Position numbers and translations under genes: made by a program
Assembly: GCF_016745425.1 (NCBI RefSeq)
Contig: NZ_JAERVK010000008.1
Span: 1-64,000 of the forward strand
Direction: 5' to 3'
DNA: 64,000 bases
Origin: Candidatus Methylomicrobium oryzae
Lineage (GTDB): Bacteria > Pseudomonadota > Gammaproteobacteria > Methylococcales > Methylomonadaceae
The notes under the pieces: generated by a model
Seen by the model: only the letters and a program-made list of their open reading frames with translations
What the model was told of the DNA's origin: nothing
Databases searched by the model: none
In this document: in pieces, positions 1-8,642 of the stretch
Layout: each line of letters starts with the position of its first letter
Position numbering within the stretch: position 1 is the first letter of the stretch

Positions 1-56
1 TGAATCAATAGTTGTGTACACGGCATAGTTTATCTGAAACTGATAGGTGATGAGCT

Positions 57-179
57 ATGAGAGAAGTTATGATTATAAATAAGCGAAATGCGCTTGTGCC
101 TAGGGAGCCGGCGGCCGTGTTTAAAAGGCAGCGGCCGAAAACGAATCCGGTCTCCGGAGCCTGTTTATCAAAATGTTAA
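57..179 (+). CDS. Possible 40-residue peptide (doubtful)
   Basis: A short open frame begins at an ATG preceded by AGGTGATGAGCT, which could act as a ribosome binding site, and ends at TAA. The peptide is basic and has no recognisable domain. It lies ahead of the beta-propeller gene. A 9-bp inverted repeat (TCCGGAGCC at 153-161 and its complement at 186-194) follows at its end and could be a weak hairpin. Nothing else supports translation, so this may simply be leader DNA of the next gene. Confidence 0.15.
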   Translation: MREVMIINKRNALVPREPAAVFKRQRPKTNPVSGACLSKC

Positions 180-276
180 CGGGACGGCTCCGGACTTTCC
201 GGCCTAGCCCGTGACGTTTTTTCGCTATAAAATTCCCTTGCCTCCAAACTCTTTTCCTGCCGGCCAAGGAGATATC

Positions 277-2274
277 ATGCGATCGTTAAAATTCTTTTGT
301 TTTCTGCCGGTGCTGTTGATGGCGCTGGCGGGAGAAGCGTATGCCGCCAAATCGCTTAAACCGCAACGGGTCAAATCCTACGCGGCACTCAAGCGGATGT
401 TATCCCAGCGCCAAACGGGCAGCAGCCTTGTTTACAGCGCCATTGCGCAGCAGATAACAGCCGGCAGCCAGGATGCGGCCTCACTGGCGTCGGAGGCCGT
501 TTCTTCCGGCTCGAATGTAGCGCATTTCGAAACGAATGTGCAGGTGGCGGGCGTCGATGAAGGCGATGGCGTCAAAACCGACGGCGATTACATCTATCAA
601 ATCGCCGATGGCCGTGTGCGGTTGGTAAAAGCCCATTCGGCGCAGGCGCTGGCCCAGGTGGCGGAACTGGTCTTCGACGACGGTTTTTATCCGGCCGAGC
701 TGTATGTTGAAGGCGCTCGTCTGGCGGTGTTGGGCAACGCCTGGCAAGGATGGGAGGAGCCGGCGCCGACGGTGAAATCCGGCACCGCGAGCACCGCGCA
801 ACCCTTGAAGTCGTTGCTCTGGATGCCGCCGTCCGGCAGCAATCTGGCCACCGCCAAAATCTATGACATCAGCGATAAAGCCAACCCTCGCCTGGAACGG
901 GAGGTGGCGCTGGAAGGCGATCTGTTGTCTTCCCGCAAAATCGGCGACAGCATTTATTTCGTCAGCCGCAATTATCCGCGTTATTACTTGTATCTGCCGA
1001 TGCTGGGCCGCCAGGGCCGGCGCAAAGCGTTGAATTCGCAGGACAACCTGATCCCGCACGTGTCGGATACGGCCGTCAAGGGCGGCGACCAGCGGGTAAT
1101 GCCGATCAGCAAACTTTACTATTTCCCGGATTTTGTCGAACCGGATTACGTGGTCGTCGCCGGTTTTCAGCTGAGCCAGCCGGCTCTTCCTGCAGACGTC
1201 AAGGCGTATTACGGCAGCGGCGATCTGGTTTATGCCTCCCATGACAACCTTTATTTGTCGGCGGCGGATTATACGACGACAAACGCCAACGGCGCCGAAA
1301 TCAGCAACCCTTCCACCCGTATATATAAGTTCGCCCTGCAGGACGGTAAAACCAGTTTTCTCCGCCAAGGCGAAGTGCCGGGTACCGTGTTGAATCAATT
1401 TTCCATGGACGAAAACGGCGGCTTTTTCCGCATCGCCACGACCCATGACAGCTGGAGTTGGGACGGCACCACTTCGCAAAACACCAGCTGGAGCAATATT
1501 TATGTGCTCGACAGCGCGATGCAGCGGGTTGGCGAACTCGAGCAATTGGCGCCGGACGAGCGGATTTATGCCGCCCGCTTCATTGGCGACCGCTGTTATC
1601 TGGTCACGTTCAAGCAAGTGGATCCTCTGTTCGTGATCGACCTGGCGGCGCCGGATGCGCCGAAAGTGCTGGGCGAGTTGAAAATCCCAGGCTTCAGCAC
1701 TTATCTGCATCCTTACGATGCCGACCACATCATCGGTTTCGGCCAGAGCACCGACGACAGCGGCGGCTTTACCGCCACCGACGGTTTGAAGCTGGCGCTG
1801 TTCGATGTCAGCGACGTCGGCAATCCCCGGCTGGAACACAGCCTGACGATCGGGGACCGGGGGACTTACTCGCCGCTGCTGTACGATCACAAAGCCTTGT
1901 GGTTCGATAAAGAGCGGCAATTGTTGGGCTTTCCGGTGGAAGTGGCCGAAATTCCCGCCGATGCCGACAGCGGCGCGTGGGGAATGCCGGTTTTCGAAGG
2001 CGCTTACGTTTACCGGCTCACGCCGGAAGAGGGATTTGTGCAAAAAGCCGCCATCACGCATCAAACCCAAACCGATTTCGGCCAATGGGATTACCGCAGT
2101 TACATCGAACGCTTGCTGACCATCGACGATCAGTTATATACCGTTTCCCAATCCCGAATCCAAAGCCAGAATCTGTCGGATTTCAAGCAAACCGGTTTTG
2201 TGCAATGGGAAGCGGATGCGCCTGAAGTTCCGGTCGATGACCTGCCGGTGATCGATCCGCTGTCGGCGCAGTGA
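277..2274 (+). CDS. Secreted beta-propeller domain protein
   Basis: About 665 residues. The in-frame ATG at 277 is chosen over the upstream GTG at 211 because AAGGAG (266-271) sits five bases before it and the protein then opens with a clean signal peptide (basic MRSLK, hydrophobic core, AYA cleavage site near residue 23). The rest resembles the family of secreted proteins with a C-terminal beta-propeller distantly related to WD40 (Beta_propel type): VAGVDEGDGVKTDG near the start of the domain, then repeated strands of the type 'YDISDKANPRLER', 'FDVSDVGNPRLEH' and 'DLAAPDAPKVLG'. Biochemical role is unknown; it probably acts in the periplasm or outside the cell. It appears to be a single-gene unit, since the next gene is on the opposite strand. 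Confidence 0.85.
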   Translation: MRSLKFFCFLPVLLMALAGEAYAAKSLKPQRVKSYAALKRMLSQRQTGSSLVYSAIAQQITAGSQDAASLASEAVSSGSNVAHFETNVQVAGVDEGDGVKTDGDYIYQIADGRVRLVKAHSAQALAQVAELVFDDGFYPAELYVEGARLAVLGNAWQGWEEPAPTVKSGTASTAQPLKSLLWMPPSGSNLATAKIYDISDKANPRLEREVALEGDLLSSRKIGDSIYFVSRNYPRYYLYLPMLGRQGRRKALNSQDNLIPHVSDTAVKGGDQRVMPISKLYYFPDFVEPDYVVVAGFQLSQPALPADVKAYYGSGDLVYASHDNLYLSAADYTTTNANGAEISNPSTRIYKFALQDGKTSFLRQGEVPGTVLNQFSMDENGGFFRIATTHDSWSWDGTTSQNTSWSNIYVLDSAMQRVGELEQLAPDERIYAARFIGDRCYLVTFKQVDPLFVIDLAAPDAPKVLGELKIPGFSTYLHPYDADHIIGFGQSTDDSGGFTATDGLKLALFDVSDVGNPRLEHSLTIGDRGTYSPLLYDHKALWFDKERQLLGFPVEVAEIPADADSGAWGMPVFEGAYVYRLTPEEGFVQKAAITHQTQTDFGQWDYRSYIERLLTIDDQLYTVSQSRIQSQNLSDFKQTGFVQWEADAPEVPVDDLPVIDPLSAQ

Positions 2275-2288
2275 TTTCCTTAGCCCGC

Positions 2289-2334
2289 GCTCGGCATCCC
2301 TGCCGAGCATTCCGGCCGGCGTTGTTCCGGCCGG
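2289..2334. terminator. Two tandem GC-rich hairpins after the beta-propeller gene
   Basis: GCTCGGCA (2289-2296) pairs with TGCCGAGC (2301-2308) across a four-base loop, and CCGGCCGG (2112-based pair at 2312-2319 and 2327-2334) forms a second hairpin. There is no clear T-run, so intrinsic termination is only a guess; they could also be part of a short repeat. They lie between convergent genes. Confidence 0.35.
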
Positions 2335-2438
2335 ATTTAGCGATGAGCGGCCAATCTCTTGAAGCAGGTCGGGAACTATTTTCTGTCTCTACATCGTGTA
2401 CCGCTACGCCATTCGTCCTTAATCGACGCGATGGCTTA

Positions 2439-2627
2439 TCATGGGCTATTCTCCGTATATTGAATGCATTCCGGATGTCCACAGGTACAGGGCGTAGTGT
2501 CCGTTAGGCCTTCGCATGCATCGCTACAGTATTTTTGGCCAGGCTGCACCGTGCAGCGGCAGCCGGGATGAGCACAACACTGCACGGGGGGCGGTGGGGT
2601 TGAGGAAGGATGCTCTGGGGTGGTCAT
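2439..2627 (-). CDS. Bacterial metallothionein (SmtA/BmtA type)
   Basis: 62 residues with nine cysteines (17, 18, 23, 25, 34, 38, 47, 49, 54) and His20 and His51. The order Cys-X4-Cys-X-Cys, Tyr-Cys-Ser-X2-Cys, Cys-X-Cys-Gly-His-X2-Cys matches the prokaryotic metallothionein family, which binds zinc, cadmium or copper in the cytoplasm; the YCSDACE and CGHPEC blocks are its hallmark. The N-terminal 16 residues are Pro-rich and lie outside the fold. AGGAG (2635-2639 on the + strand as CTCCT) lies seven bases before the ATG. It is a single gene; the following OsmC gene has its own strong ribosome site, so a shared stress regulon is possible but not shown. Confidence 0.85.
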   Translation of the reverse strand: MTTPEHPSSTPPPPVQCCAHPGCRCTVQPGQKYCSDACEGLTDTTPCTCGHPECIQYTENSP

Positions 2628-2847
2628 GACCTATCTCCTGCGGACGAATTTCCGGATCGATTTTATGGCCCGAAGCCTCCCCCTGATGTTCGCTAACGCA
2701 CTTAACAGGGATCTTTTGCTGCCGTTACTGAATTCCGGCAATTTAAAAACCTCTGACATTCTTACAGACGAGCTGATTTTGATGAAACCTGCCGTTGCCC
2801 TGCATGAGCGGTCAATATCCGCGGCTGATTTGCGAAAACGTCAAAAT

Positions 2848-3273
2848 TCAGGTTTCAAGCCGGGCGTTCATGGTGATGGTCGCGTTCAGTACCTTGGAGA
2901 CGGGACAGCCGGTCTTGGCGGCCTCGGCGGCGTTTTGAAACGCCGGTTCATCAGCGCCGGACGCTTTCGCCCGCACGTCCAGATGCACGTCCGTGATGGC
3001 AAAGCCTTCCGCGGTTTTTTCCAGCGAGACGGTCGCGGTGGTGTCGATCCGTTCGGCGTGTATGCCGTTCTTTTCCAATTCGGCGGAAAGAGCCATCGAG
3101 AAACACCCGGCATGGGCGGCGGCAATCAATTCTTCCGGATTGGTGCCTTTGCCTTCTTCAAAGCGGGTATTGAAGGAATAAGGCGTACCGGATAGGATGC
3201 CGCTGTCTGTTGTCAACGCGCCTTGCCCGTTTTTGAGGCCGCCTTGCCACGCGGCAGATGCTTTACGTTTCAT
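2848..3273 (-). CDS. osmC: OsmC-family peroxiredoxin
   Basis: 141 residues starting MKRKASAAW. The ATG at 3273 is preferred to the upstream frame start because GAGGAGGAAACG precedes it directly and the length then matches OsmC (about 143). OsmC proteins reduce organic hydroperoxides in the cytoplasm using two cysteines: here Cys57 in AHAGCFSMALS and Cys123 in TGCPVSKVL, the expected positions and contexts. Glu47-Glu48 of the NPEELIAAAHAGC motif are kept. It is divergent from the sensor kinase gene at 3654, with a 380-base shared upstream region, and lies upstream of the metallothionein gene on the same strand. Confidence 0.9.
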   Translation of the reverse strand: MKRKASAAWQGGLKNGQGALTTDSGILSGTPYSFNTRFEEGKGTNPEELIAAAHAGCFSMALSAELEKNGIHAERIDTTATVSLEKTAEGFAITDVHLDVRAKASGADEPAFQNAAEAAKTGCPVSKVLNATITMNARLET

Positions 3274-3653
3274 CGTTTCCTCCTCTTCATATAAGGACAA
3301 TTCACCGTTTCTAAAAACGATCCGGTTCATTTAAACAATTGATGAATAGAAGTGATTCGAGTTCAAATGAGTTAAACGAGAAAGGGGAAACTTTGCCCTC
3401 ACCGGGATTTATGCAACAAAGCCGTCAAGCGCTATTAGATAGACCCGAAGGATTAGAGAGTATGGCACGATTGCTCTGTGACTCCTTCTCGTTTTGATCG
3501 ATATCTTTTTATTTTGCCTTGCGGAATTAATCATCGGATTTTTTATCACATCATTATTTCTTTGCGCACCTAAGGAAACTCTGAGCAAGCCGTCAAACTT
3601 CCTCTGGGAGAGGGGCTAATTCAGAATTTCCTTAAGGAATAGGGCACTATCGG
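3274..3653. other. Divergent intergenic region osmC / sensor kinase
   Basis: 380 bases between the divergent OsmC and PAS kinase genes. It must carry promoters for both. The stretch around 3505-3560 is AT-rich. I see no palindromic operator or RNA structure I can name. Confidence 0.5.
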
Positions 3654-6269
3654 ATGAACTCCAGCCGATCCAAAACTCAATCGATCATCCTTTACTTCGA
3701 CGCGCAACCTGATTTTTTGCGCTATGGAGTGGCCGTGCTGGCTGTCGCTATCGGCGCTATCGCGACCTGCGTTATTTCGGTGATCGGCGAACGGGCCGCA
3801 TTTCTGTTATTTTTCTTTACGATTGCCCAGACCGCTTTCTGGTTAGGGCTGAATCCCGGCCTGTTCGCGATGATCTTATCCTTGATCGCGGTTAATGTCC
3901 TTGTTTTGTTTCCGGCCCACATAAGCGCCCATGACCTATGGGTTTTAAACGCAGGCTTCTGCTTTGTGTCTGTGGGCATGATTGTCACGACGAGCTTTCA
4001 TCGAAGGTCAACGGCGGCGTTATGGGAAAGCCGGCAAGATTTGGATTTCGCTCAGAAAGTCGGGCAGATCGGCAGCTGGCGGTTGAATGTGCACCGTAAT
4101 GAATTGCGCTGGTCCAGCGAGAACTATCGTATTTTCGGCATCCCCAAAGGTACGCCGCAAACCTATGAGACTTTTCTCTCTATCGTGCATCCGGATGATC
4201 GGGAATACGTCGATCATATGTGGCAGGCCGGTCTGCGCGGCGCACCCTACGACATCGAACACCGCCTGATTGTGGCGGGCGAGGTGAAATGGGTGCGCGA
4301 AAAAGCTGTGTTGGAGTTCAGCAAGAAAGGAAAATTGCTAGGTGGATTCGGTATTACCCAGGATATCACCCGTTACAAGCATAACGAACTGGCGCTCCAG
4401 GAAAGCCGGCAGCGCTATGCCGGAATTGTGGAATCCGCGTTGGACGCGATCATTACGATCGATGCCGAGCAGCGTATTACGCTGTTCAACGCGGCGGCGG
4501 AAAAAATGTTCGCTTGCAAGGCGGAGGAGGCTGTCGGGGAATCCATCGAACGGTTTATTCCCGAACGCTTTCGTGCTGTCCATAAAGCGTATGTTCGCGC
4601 TTTCGGGAGCTTCGGCCTCACCAGCCGTAAAATGGGCGAATCGGCTTCTGTTTGGGGTCTGCGCGCGAACGGTGAAGAGTTCCCGGTCGAGGCGACCATT
4701 TCCCAGTGCGAGATTAATGGCGAAAAATCGTTTACCGCCATCCTGCGTGACGTAACCGAGCTGAAACGCTTCCAAGACTCGCTGATAAAGAGCCAGGCCC
4801 AGCTTCGGACTTTTATCGAGCAGGCTCCGATAGGTATCGCGATGTTCGACCGTAATATGAATTATTTGGTCACAAGCCGGCGCTGGATCGAAGAGTTTGG
4901 ACGAGGGTACGATGACCTTACGGGGCATAATCATTATGTGGTTAATCCGGATATCTCTGCCGAGTGGAAGCAGGTTCATGCTAAGGCGCAAGGCGGGGAG
5001 TTCTTAAAAAACGACGATGATTTATGGATCCAGGCGGATGGAAGCCGTCATTGGGTACGGTGGGTCGCTTATCCCTGGACGGACCAGCAAGGGGAGATCG
5101 GCGGTATTATTATTGCTTACGAAGATATCACGGCGCGCCGAATGGCCGAGGAAGAGTTGTACACTGCCCAGACGCGGCTCGCCCTTGTTGTTGAAGAGGT
5201 GAAAGCGGGTTATTGGGACTGGGATCTGAATACGGACAGCGTCTATCTATCTCCCGAATGGAAGCGGCAGATCGGTTTTGAAGAGAATGAATTGCTCAAC
5301 CAGTGGGAAGAATGGGAATGCCGCCTGCATCCCGACGACCAGGCCTGGGTATTGGAGGCAACCGACAACTACATTGCAGGCCTTCTGCCGGTCTTCGAAT
5401 TGGAGTTCCGGCTGCGCCACAAAGACGGATTGTACCGCTGGATTCATACGCGCGGAGCATTATTGCGGGATCACAATAACCGTCCCTTCCGCATGCTGGG
5501 AATCAACTTGGACATTACCCACTACAAGAGGCAGAAAGAATTGAGGGAGCGGCGGGATAAGATGGAACAATCGGTTCGGTTATATGCAGTTACCCAGACG
5601 GCGGCAGCCATAGCGCATGAGCTGCATCAGCCCCTTGCAGCGATCTCATCCTATTCCGAGGTCGCATTGCATATGCTGCGGGCCGGCAATTGGAATCCGG
5701 AAAAACTTTCTCCGATTATGGAAGTTTGTGCCCAGCAAGCACAGCGTGCCGGGGGCGTCATCCGGCAATTGATGACGGTATTGCATGAAGACGACAGCCT
5801 AAGAGAATTGATCGATATCAACTTTTTGGCACGTGAAGCGCTCGATCTGGTCAAGGCGAACGGATCTCTGGACGGTTTTAACGTAGAGCTGGAGCTCGCC
5901 GCAGGCTTGCCGCCGGTTAGGGGAAATAGCCTGCAGATCGAAAAGGTGTTGGTCAATTTGCTGAGCAACAGCCTGGAATCCATGCGAGAAAACGGCATGA
6001 GTGCAGGAACGGTCACGGTAACCACGCGCTGCGCCGATGAAGCACCGGCCATGATTCAGGTGACGGTAGGTGACGAAGGCAAATGCGAAACGGACAGCGC
6101 CACGCTGAAAAACATGTTCCAGCCTTTCTACAGGGTCAAACCCTACGGTTCGGGTATGGACCTTGCCATCAGCCGCGCCTTGGTCGAAGCGCACGGCGGA
6201 AAAATGTGGGCCGAGCAAACCGCCGACGCCGGCATCTGTATCCACTTTACCTTACCGGCCGCGTCATGA
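3654..6269 (+). CDS. Membrane PAS sensor histidine kinase (FixL-like)
   Basis: 871 residues. Residues about 15-120 hold four hydrophobic segments like the DUF4118 (KdpD-type) membrane region. Four PAS units follow (about 130-245, 250-370, 380-500, 505-630), two with the PAC ending GGFGITQDITRYK / FRMLGINLDITHYK. The HisKA domain has phospho-acceptor His655 in AIAHELHQPLAAI, a FixL/DctB-type H-box. The ATPase domain keeps an N-box (VLVNLLSNSLESM), but its G1 box reads GDEGKC instead of DxGxG and the G2 box reads GSGMDLAISR instead of GxGLGL, so ATP binding may be weakened. The stop overlaps the start of the FixJ-like regulator (ATGA), so the two are translated together. The signal sensed is unknown; PAS domains could bind haem, flavin or small ligands, but no ligand residue can be assigned by eye. 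Confidence 0.85.
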   Translation: MNSSRSKTQSIILYFDAQPDFLRYGVAVLAVAIGAIATCVISVIGERAAFLLFFFTIAQTAFWLGLNPGLFAMILSLIAVNVLVLFPAHISAHDLWVLNAGFCFVSVGMIVTTSFHRRSTAALWESRQDLDFAQKVGQIGSWRLNVHRNELRWSSENYRIFGIPKGTPQTYETFLSIVHPDDREYVDHMWQAGLRGAPYDIEHRLIVAGEVKWVREKAVLEFSKKGKLLGGFGITQDITRYKHNELALQESRQRYAGIVESALDAIITIDAEQRITLFNAAAEKMFACKAEEAVGESIERFIPERFRAVHKAYVRAFGSFGLTSRKMGESASVWGLRANGEEFPVEATISQCEINGEKSFTAILRDVTELKRFQDSLIKSQAQLRTFIEQAPIGIAMFDRNMNYLVTSRRWIEEFGRGYDDLTGHNHYVVNPDISAEWKQVHAKAQGGEFLKNDDDLWIQADGSRHWVRWVAYPWTDQQGEIGGIIIAYEDITARRMAEEELYTAQTRLALVVEEVKAGYWDWDLNTDSVYLSPEWKRQIGFEENELLNQWEEWECRLHPDDQAWVLEATDNYIAGLLPVFELEFRLRHKDGLYRWIHTRGALLRDHNNRPFRMLGINLDITHYKRQKELRERRDKMEQSVRLYAVTQTAAAIAHELHQPLAAISSYSEVALHMLRAGNWNPEKLSPIMEVCAQQAQRAGGVIRQLMTVLHEDDSLRELIDINFLAREALDLVKANGSLDGFNVELELAAGLPPVRGNSLQIEKVLVNLLSNSLESMRENGMSAGTVTVTTRCADEAPAMIQVTVGDEGKCETDSATLKNMFQPFYRVKPYGSGMDLAISRALVEAHGGKMWAEQTADAGICIHFTLPAAS

Positions 6270-6892
6270 GCATTCCACCTTGTGTATTCATTGTCGATGA
6301 CGAGTATCCGGTACGCCATAGTCTCGGGTTGATGATGGAGACTGCGGGTTATGCTTACCGGACTTTCGGGAGTGCCGAAGACTTTCTGCAAAACTATCGC
6401 CCGGGCCAGCCCGGCTGCCTGCTGCTCGACGTTAACCTGCCGGGTTTGAACGGGGACGAATTGCAGACCGAACTCATCCGCCGCAAGATACGCTTGCCGA
6501 TTATTTTTCTGACCGCCTACGGCGATATCCCGATGACGGTTCGCGCGATCAAAGCGGGCGCGGTCGATTTTCTGACCAAGCCGGTCCCGAGGGAACTGTT
6601 GCTCGAACGGATACGGACAGTACTGGAGCATGAAGCGCAGGTAAACGAACAGGCCGCGGAACATGCGCAATCTATGAGCCAACAGTACGGTCTTACTTCG
6701 CGCGAAATGGAGATCATGGCGCTGATTGTAGAGGGGCGTCCCAATAAGGAAATTGCCCGGCAACTCGGCATCAGCTATCGTACTGTCGAAATTCATCGTG
6801 CCAGGATATTGAAAAAGACGGGAACCACGAATCCGTTGGAACTGGCCCGCCTGTGCGAATCCGTCCGTTCTTCGCCTCTGCCCGATTCCTGA
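6266..6892 (+). CDS. FixJ/NarL-type response regulator
   Basis: 208 residues. The ATG at 6266 overlaps the kinase stop (ATGA), which fixes the start. The receiver domain (1-120) has acidic residues Asp11-Asp12, phospho-acceptor Asp55 in LLLDVNLPG, Thr83 and Lys105. The C-terminal LuxR-type helix-turn-helix (about 141-205, LTSREMEIMALIVEGRPNKE through SYRTVEIHRARILKKTG) binds DNA. The arrangement is that of FixJ, TodT or StyR. It should be the phosphorylation partner of the upstream kinase. Target genes are unknown; neither downstream gene obviously belongs to the pair. Confidence 0.92.
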   Translation: MSIPPCVFIVDDEYPVRHSLGLMMETAGYAYRTFGSAEDFLQNYRPGQPGCLLLDVNLPGLNGDELQTELIRRKIRLPIIFLTAYGDIPMTVRAIKAGAVDFLTKPVPRELLLERIRTVLEHEAQVNEQAAEHAQSMSQQYGLTSREMEIMALIVEGRPNKEIARQLGISYRTVEIHRARILKKTGTTNPLELARLCESVRSSPLPDS

Positions 6893-6940
6893 GTTTGCCC
6901 CGATCCTGATTTTCCTCTTGGAGGAATGAAAGTATTGGCT

Positions 6941-7008
6941 CAATGCCGTTAAGTTAACGGTTGTAGAGTGGATAAGCGTAGCGCATCCACCACAACTGAA
7001 CGGCATTG
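6941..7008. repeat. REP-like imperfect palindrome
   Basis: Outer arms CAATGCCGTT (6941-6950) and AACGGCATTG (6999-7008) enclose a second, imperfect pair (TTGTAGAGTGGAT against ATCCACCACAA). The core GGATAAGCGTAGCGCATCC (6970-6988) recurs with one change at 24253-24271. It is an intergenic repeat, probably structural; it could also help end transcription of the FixJ-like operon. Confidence 0.6.
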
Positions 7009-7304
7009 AGTACAGGGCTTCTTGCCATTCAATTTAGGGAATTTTCTCCATTTAGACAGGCGCGTCTGCCAGGGGATGAATGTCCCCTATTTTCTTGTCG
7101 GCTATTGAATACGTGATACTACGTACGCGCCCGCACGTATTTCATCTCGAGCTTATATCCGCTTTAATGTGCTCCCAATGGCGAAGCCCACTCGCCCTAA
7201 CCACATGCTACGAACAGAAGCCGGCTGATCGTTAAGATCGACCGTACTTCCTCGAAAGCAGGGGAATAAAAATTTTAATCAAACTGTCATTAAAGTTACG
7301 CAAA
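7009..7304. other. Intergenic region before HicB-like gene 1
   Basis: About 300 bases with no open frame I can support. It should carry the promoter of the HicB-like gene at 7305; no operator palindrome is evident. Confidence 0.4.
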
Positions 7305-7523
7305 ATGAAATTAGCCGCAGTTATACAACCGACTTACCAGGGTTTAACAAAACGTTTTACCGCTTATTGCCCCGACCTCCCGGGCTGCATAGCCCATGCC
7401 CCTACGGCGGAGAAGGCCGTCGAGGACCTGAAAGCCCGCGTCACTCAGCAAATAAACAGCCGTAAAGAACTTGGGCTCACCTCCATCAAGAATCATTCGC
7501 AAGTGCAGGTTTTAGAGGTTTAA
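7305..7523 (+). CDS. HicB-like small protein, paralogue 1
   Basis: 72 residues. It has the single beta-alpha-beta fold signature of HicB antitoxins (AAVIQPTYQGLTKRFTAYCP then DLPGCIAHAPTAEKAVEDLK), but no DNA-binding domain follows; after the helix comes a short strand ending VQVLEV. Three relatives lie in this window at 18049, 18763 and 62642; this one is the most divergent and lacks the Tyr-Cys-Lys of the others' final strand (Asn-His-Ser-Gln instead). No HicA toxin gene is adjacent. The stop TAA shares its last base with the ATG of the 101-residue gene downstream, so the two are likely translated together. Function unknown; a ligand- or protein-binding HicB fold is inferred. Confidence 0.75.
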   Translation: MKLAAVIQPTYQGLTKRFTAYCPDLPGCIAHAPTAEKAVEDLKARVTQQINSRKELGLTSIKNHSQVQVLEV

Positions 7524-7828
7524 TGGCGCCCACTGAACGTCACTTAAAGAAATGTAATCAATTTTTTATTCAGGTTGAAGAGGATTCAGAAGCCATGAAG
7601 CCCATCGTAAAAAAAATCATAATGGACATTGCTTCTCCATTACCTGACATGGATGTGATGGATGTGGTCGTTCACCGTCTCGCCGTAATTTATGATGAAG
7701 CCCGTTTGCCCGGCTATTTATTCAAACGCGGCGATTATTTCGTTACCGACGGTTCCGGAACCTGCGTCTATCGTCCAGTGGATGACGACTATGAAAGAGT
7801 GTGGGCCGGCGGGGAATGGGCCGGCTGA
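7523..7828 (+). CDS. Hypothetical protein coupled to HicB-like 1
   Basis: 101 residues, starting at the ATG that overlaps the preceding stop by one base (TAATG). The protein is acidic, with no signal peptide or membrane segment; the C-terminal half (LPGYLFKRGDYFVTDGSGTC, then VYRPVDDDYERVW) looks like a small compact beta-rich fold. I do not recognise a family. It does not resemble HicA, which is shorter, basic and carries a Gly-His dsRNA-binding motif. The tight coupling suggests it works with the HicB-like protein. Confidence 0.6.
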   Translation: MAPTERHLKKCNQFFIQVEEDSEAMKPIVKKIIMDIASPLPDMDVMDVVVHRLAVIYDEARLPGYLFKRGDYFVTDGSGTCVYRPVDDDYERVWAGGEWAG

Positions 7829-8258
7829 AACGACTTTGCCTTGGTGACAGATTTCATCAATAGGGAAAAGTTTTTAATCGAGATAAAACTTTTCATATTT
7901 TCATTCTGGTAAAGCGGAGTGAATCAGCCACGCAGCAAAAATTATTGTAGAGCTGTATGTTAGGAAGCGAACAGACGCTATCCATAAATTGAGTCATTTT
8001 TCGGATAACCCTTTATGGAAGGCAATGAGCATGAAGTCGGGTTACTCCAAAAATCTAGAAAGGTTCTCTTACCGAACCGGCATCAGCCCTTCCATTTATC
8101 GTCGAGTATTGCCTATTCATAAAGCAGATTCACTCCGGCTGACTGTGCTATTTGCGACTGCCGCCTTTCCGATGATTTTCAATACAGGGATTTACCGCTC
8201 GAGCGTGTATAGGGTGCATCCGGTTTTAATTTATTCTGTTACAAGGGGGGGCATTTCA
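7829..8258. other. Intergenic region
   Basis: 430 bases. A frame open from a TTG at 7989 runs in phase into the next gene, but its first 90 codons show no protein-like pattern. I see nothing else definite here. Confidence 0.35.
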
Positions 8259-8642
8259 ATGGATGCGGATTATGATATTTTCGAGATTGTCACAGTTATA
8301 CGTGATTTCTGGCTTATTGATGCTGAGTCTTATCAGCGGAATTATTGCACAAACCATGGCCAGGCCTTGGCGCCTGGCTATTATGTCGTCAACTGGCCGG
8401 AACAAATTCGGGTAAGGCGATTTAATGAGCACGCCGCGTTTGAGGGACCGTTCAAATTACGCAAAGAGGCGCAGGAAGTCCTCAATCGGATGCATAAGGA
8501 GAGGGAGCTCGTTTTGACAAGATCAGCCGAGATGTCGTCCACCGCGGCTTTGGATGTTACTCCAACGAATGCGAAGAAAGCCGATACCCAAAGGCTGGAT
8601 CGGTTACCACCGCAAATGCCTGGGAAACCGATTGTGGCTTAA
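8259..8642 (+). CDS. Hypothetical protein
   Basis: 127 residues from the ATG at 8259 (MDADYDIFEIVTVIRDFWLI). This start is chosen over the TTG at 7989 because a G-rich AAGGGGGGG stretch lies before it and the residues upstream look non-coding. The body (YYVVNWPEQIRVRRFNEHAA, FEGPFKLRKEAQEVLNRMHK) reads like a small soluble alpha/beta protein; the last 40 residues are Ser/Thr/Lys-rich and probably disordered. No signal peptide and no family recognised. It stands alone, with over 400 bases of non-coding DNA on each side. Confidence 0.5.
   Translation: MDADYDIFEIVTVIRDFWLIDAESYQRNYCTNHGQALAPGYYVVNWPEQIRVRRFNEHAAFEGPFKLRKEAQEVLNRMHKERELVLTRSAEMSSTAALDVTPTNAKKADTQRLDRLPPQMPGKPIVA

Noticed and set aside
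481-2085. Long minus-strand frame (534 codons) opposite the beta-propeller gene
   Set aside because: Its codons mirror the GC-rich + strand gene, it has no ribosome site, and the product is His/Arg/Gln-rich without a domain.
7305-7828. Classic HicAB toxin-antitoxin pair
   Set aside because: The first gene is HicB-like, but the coupled gene has none of the HicA dsRNA-binding features and the order and sizes differ.
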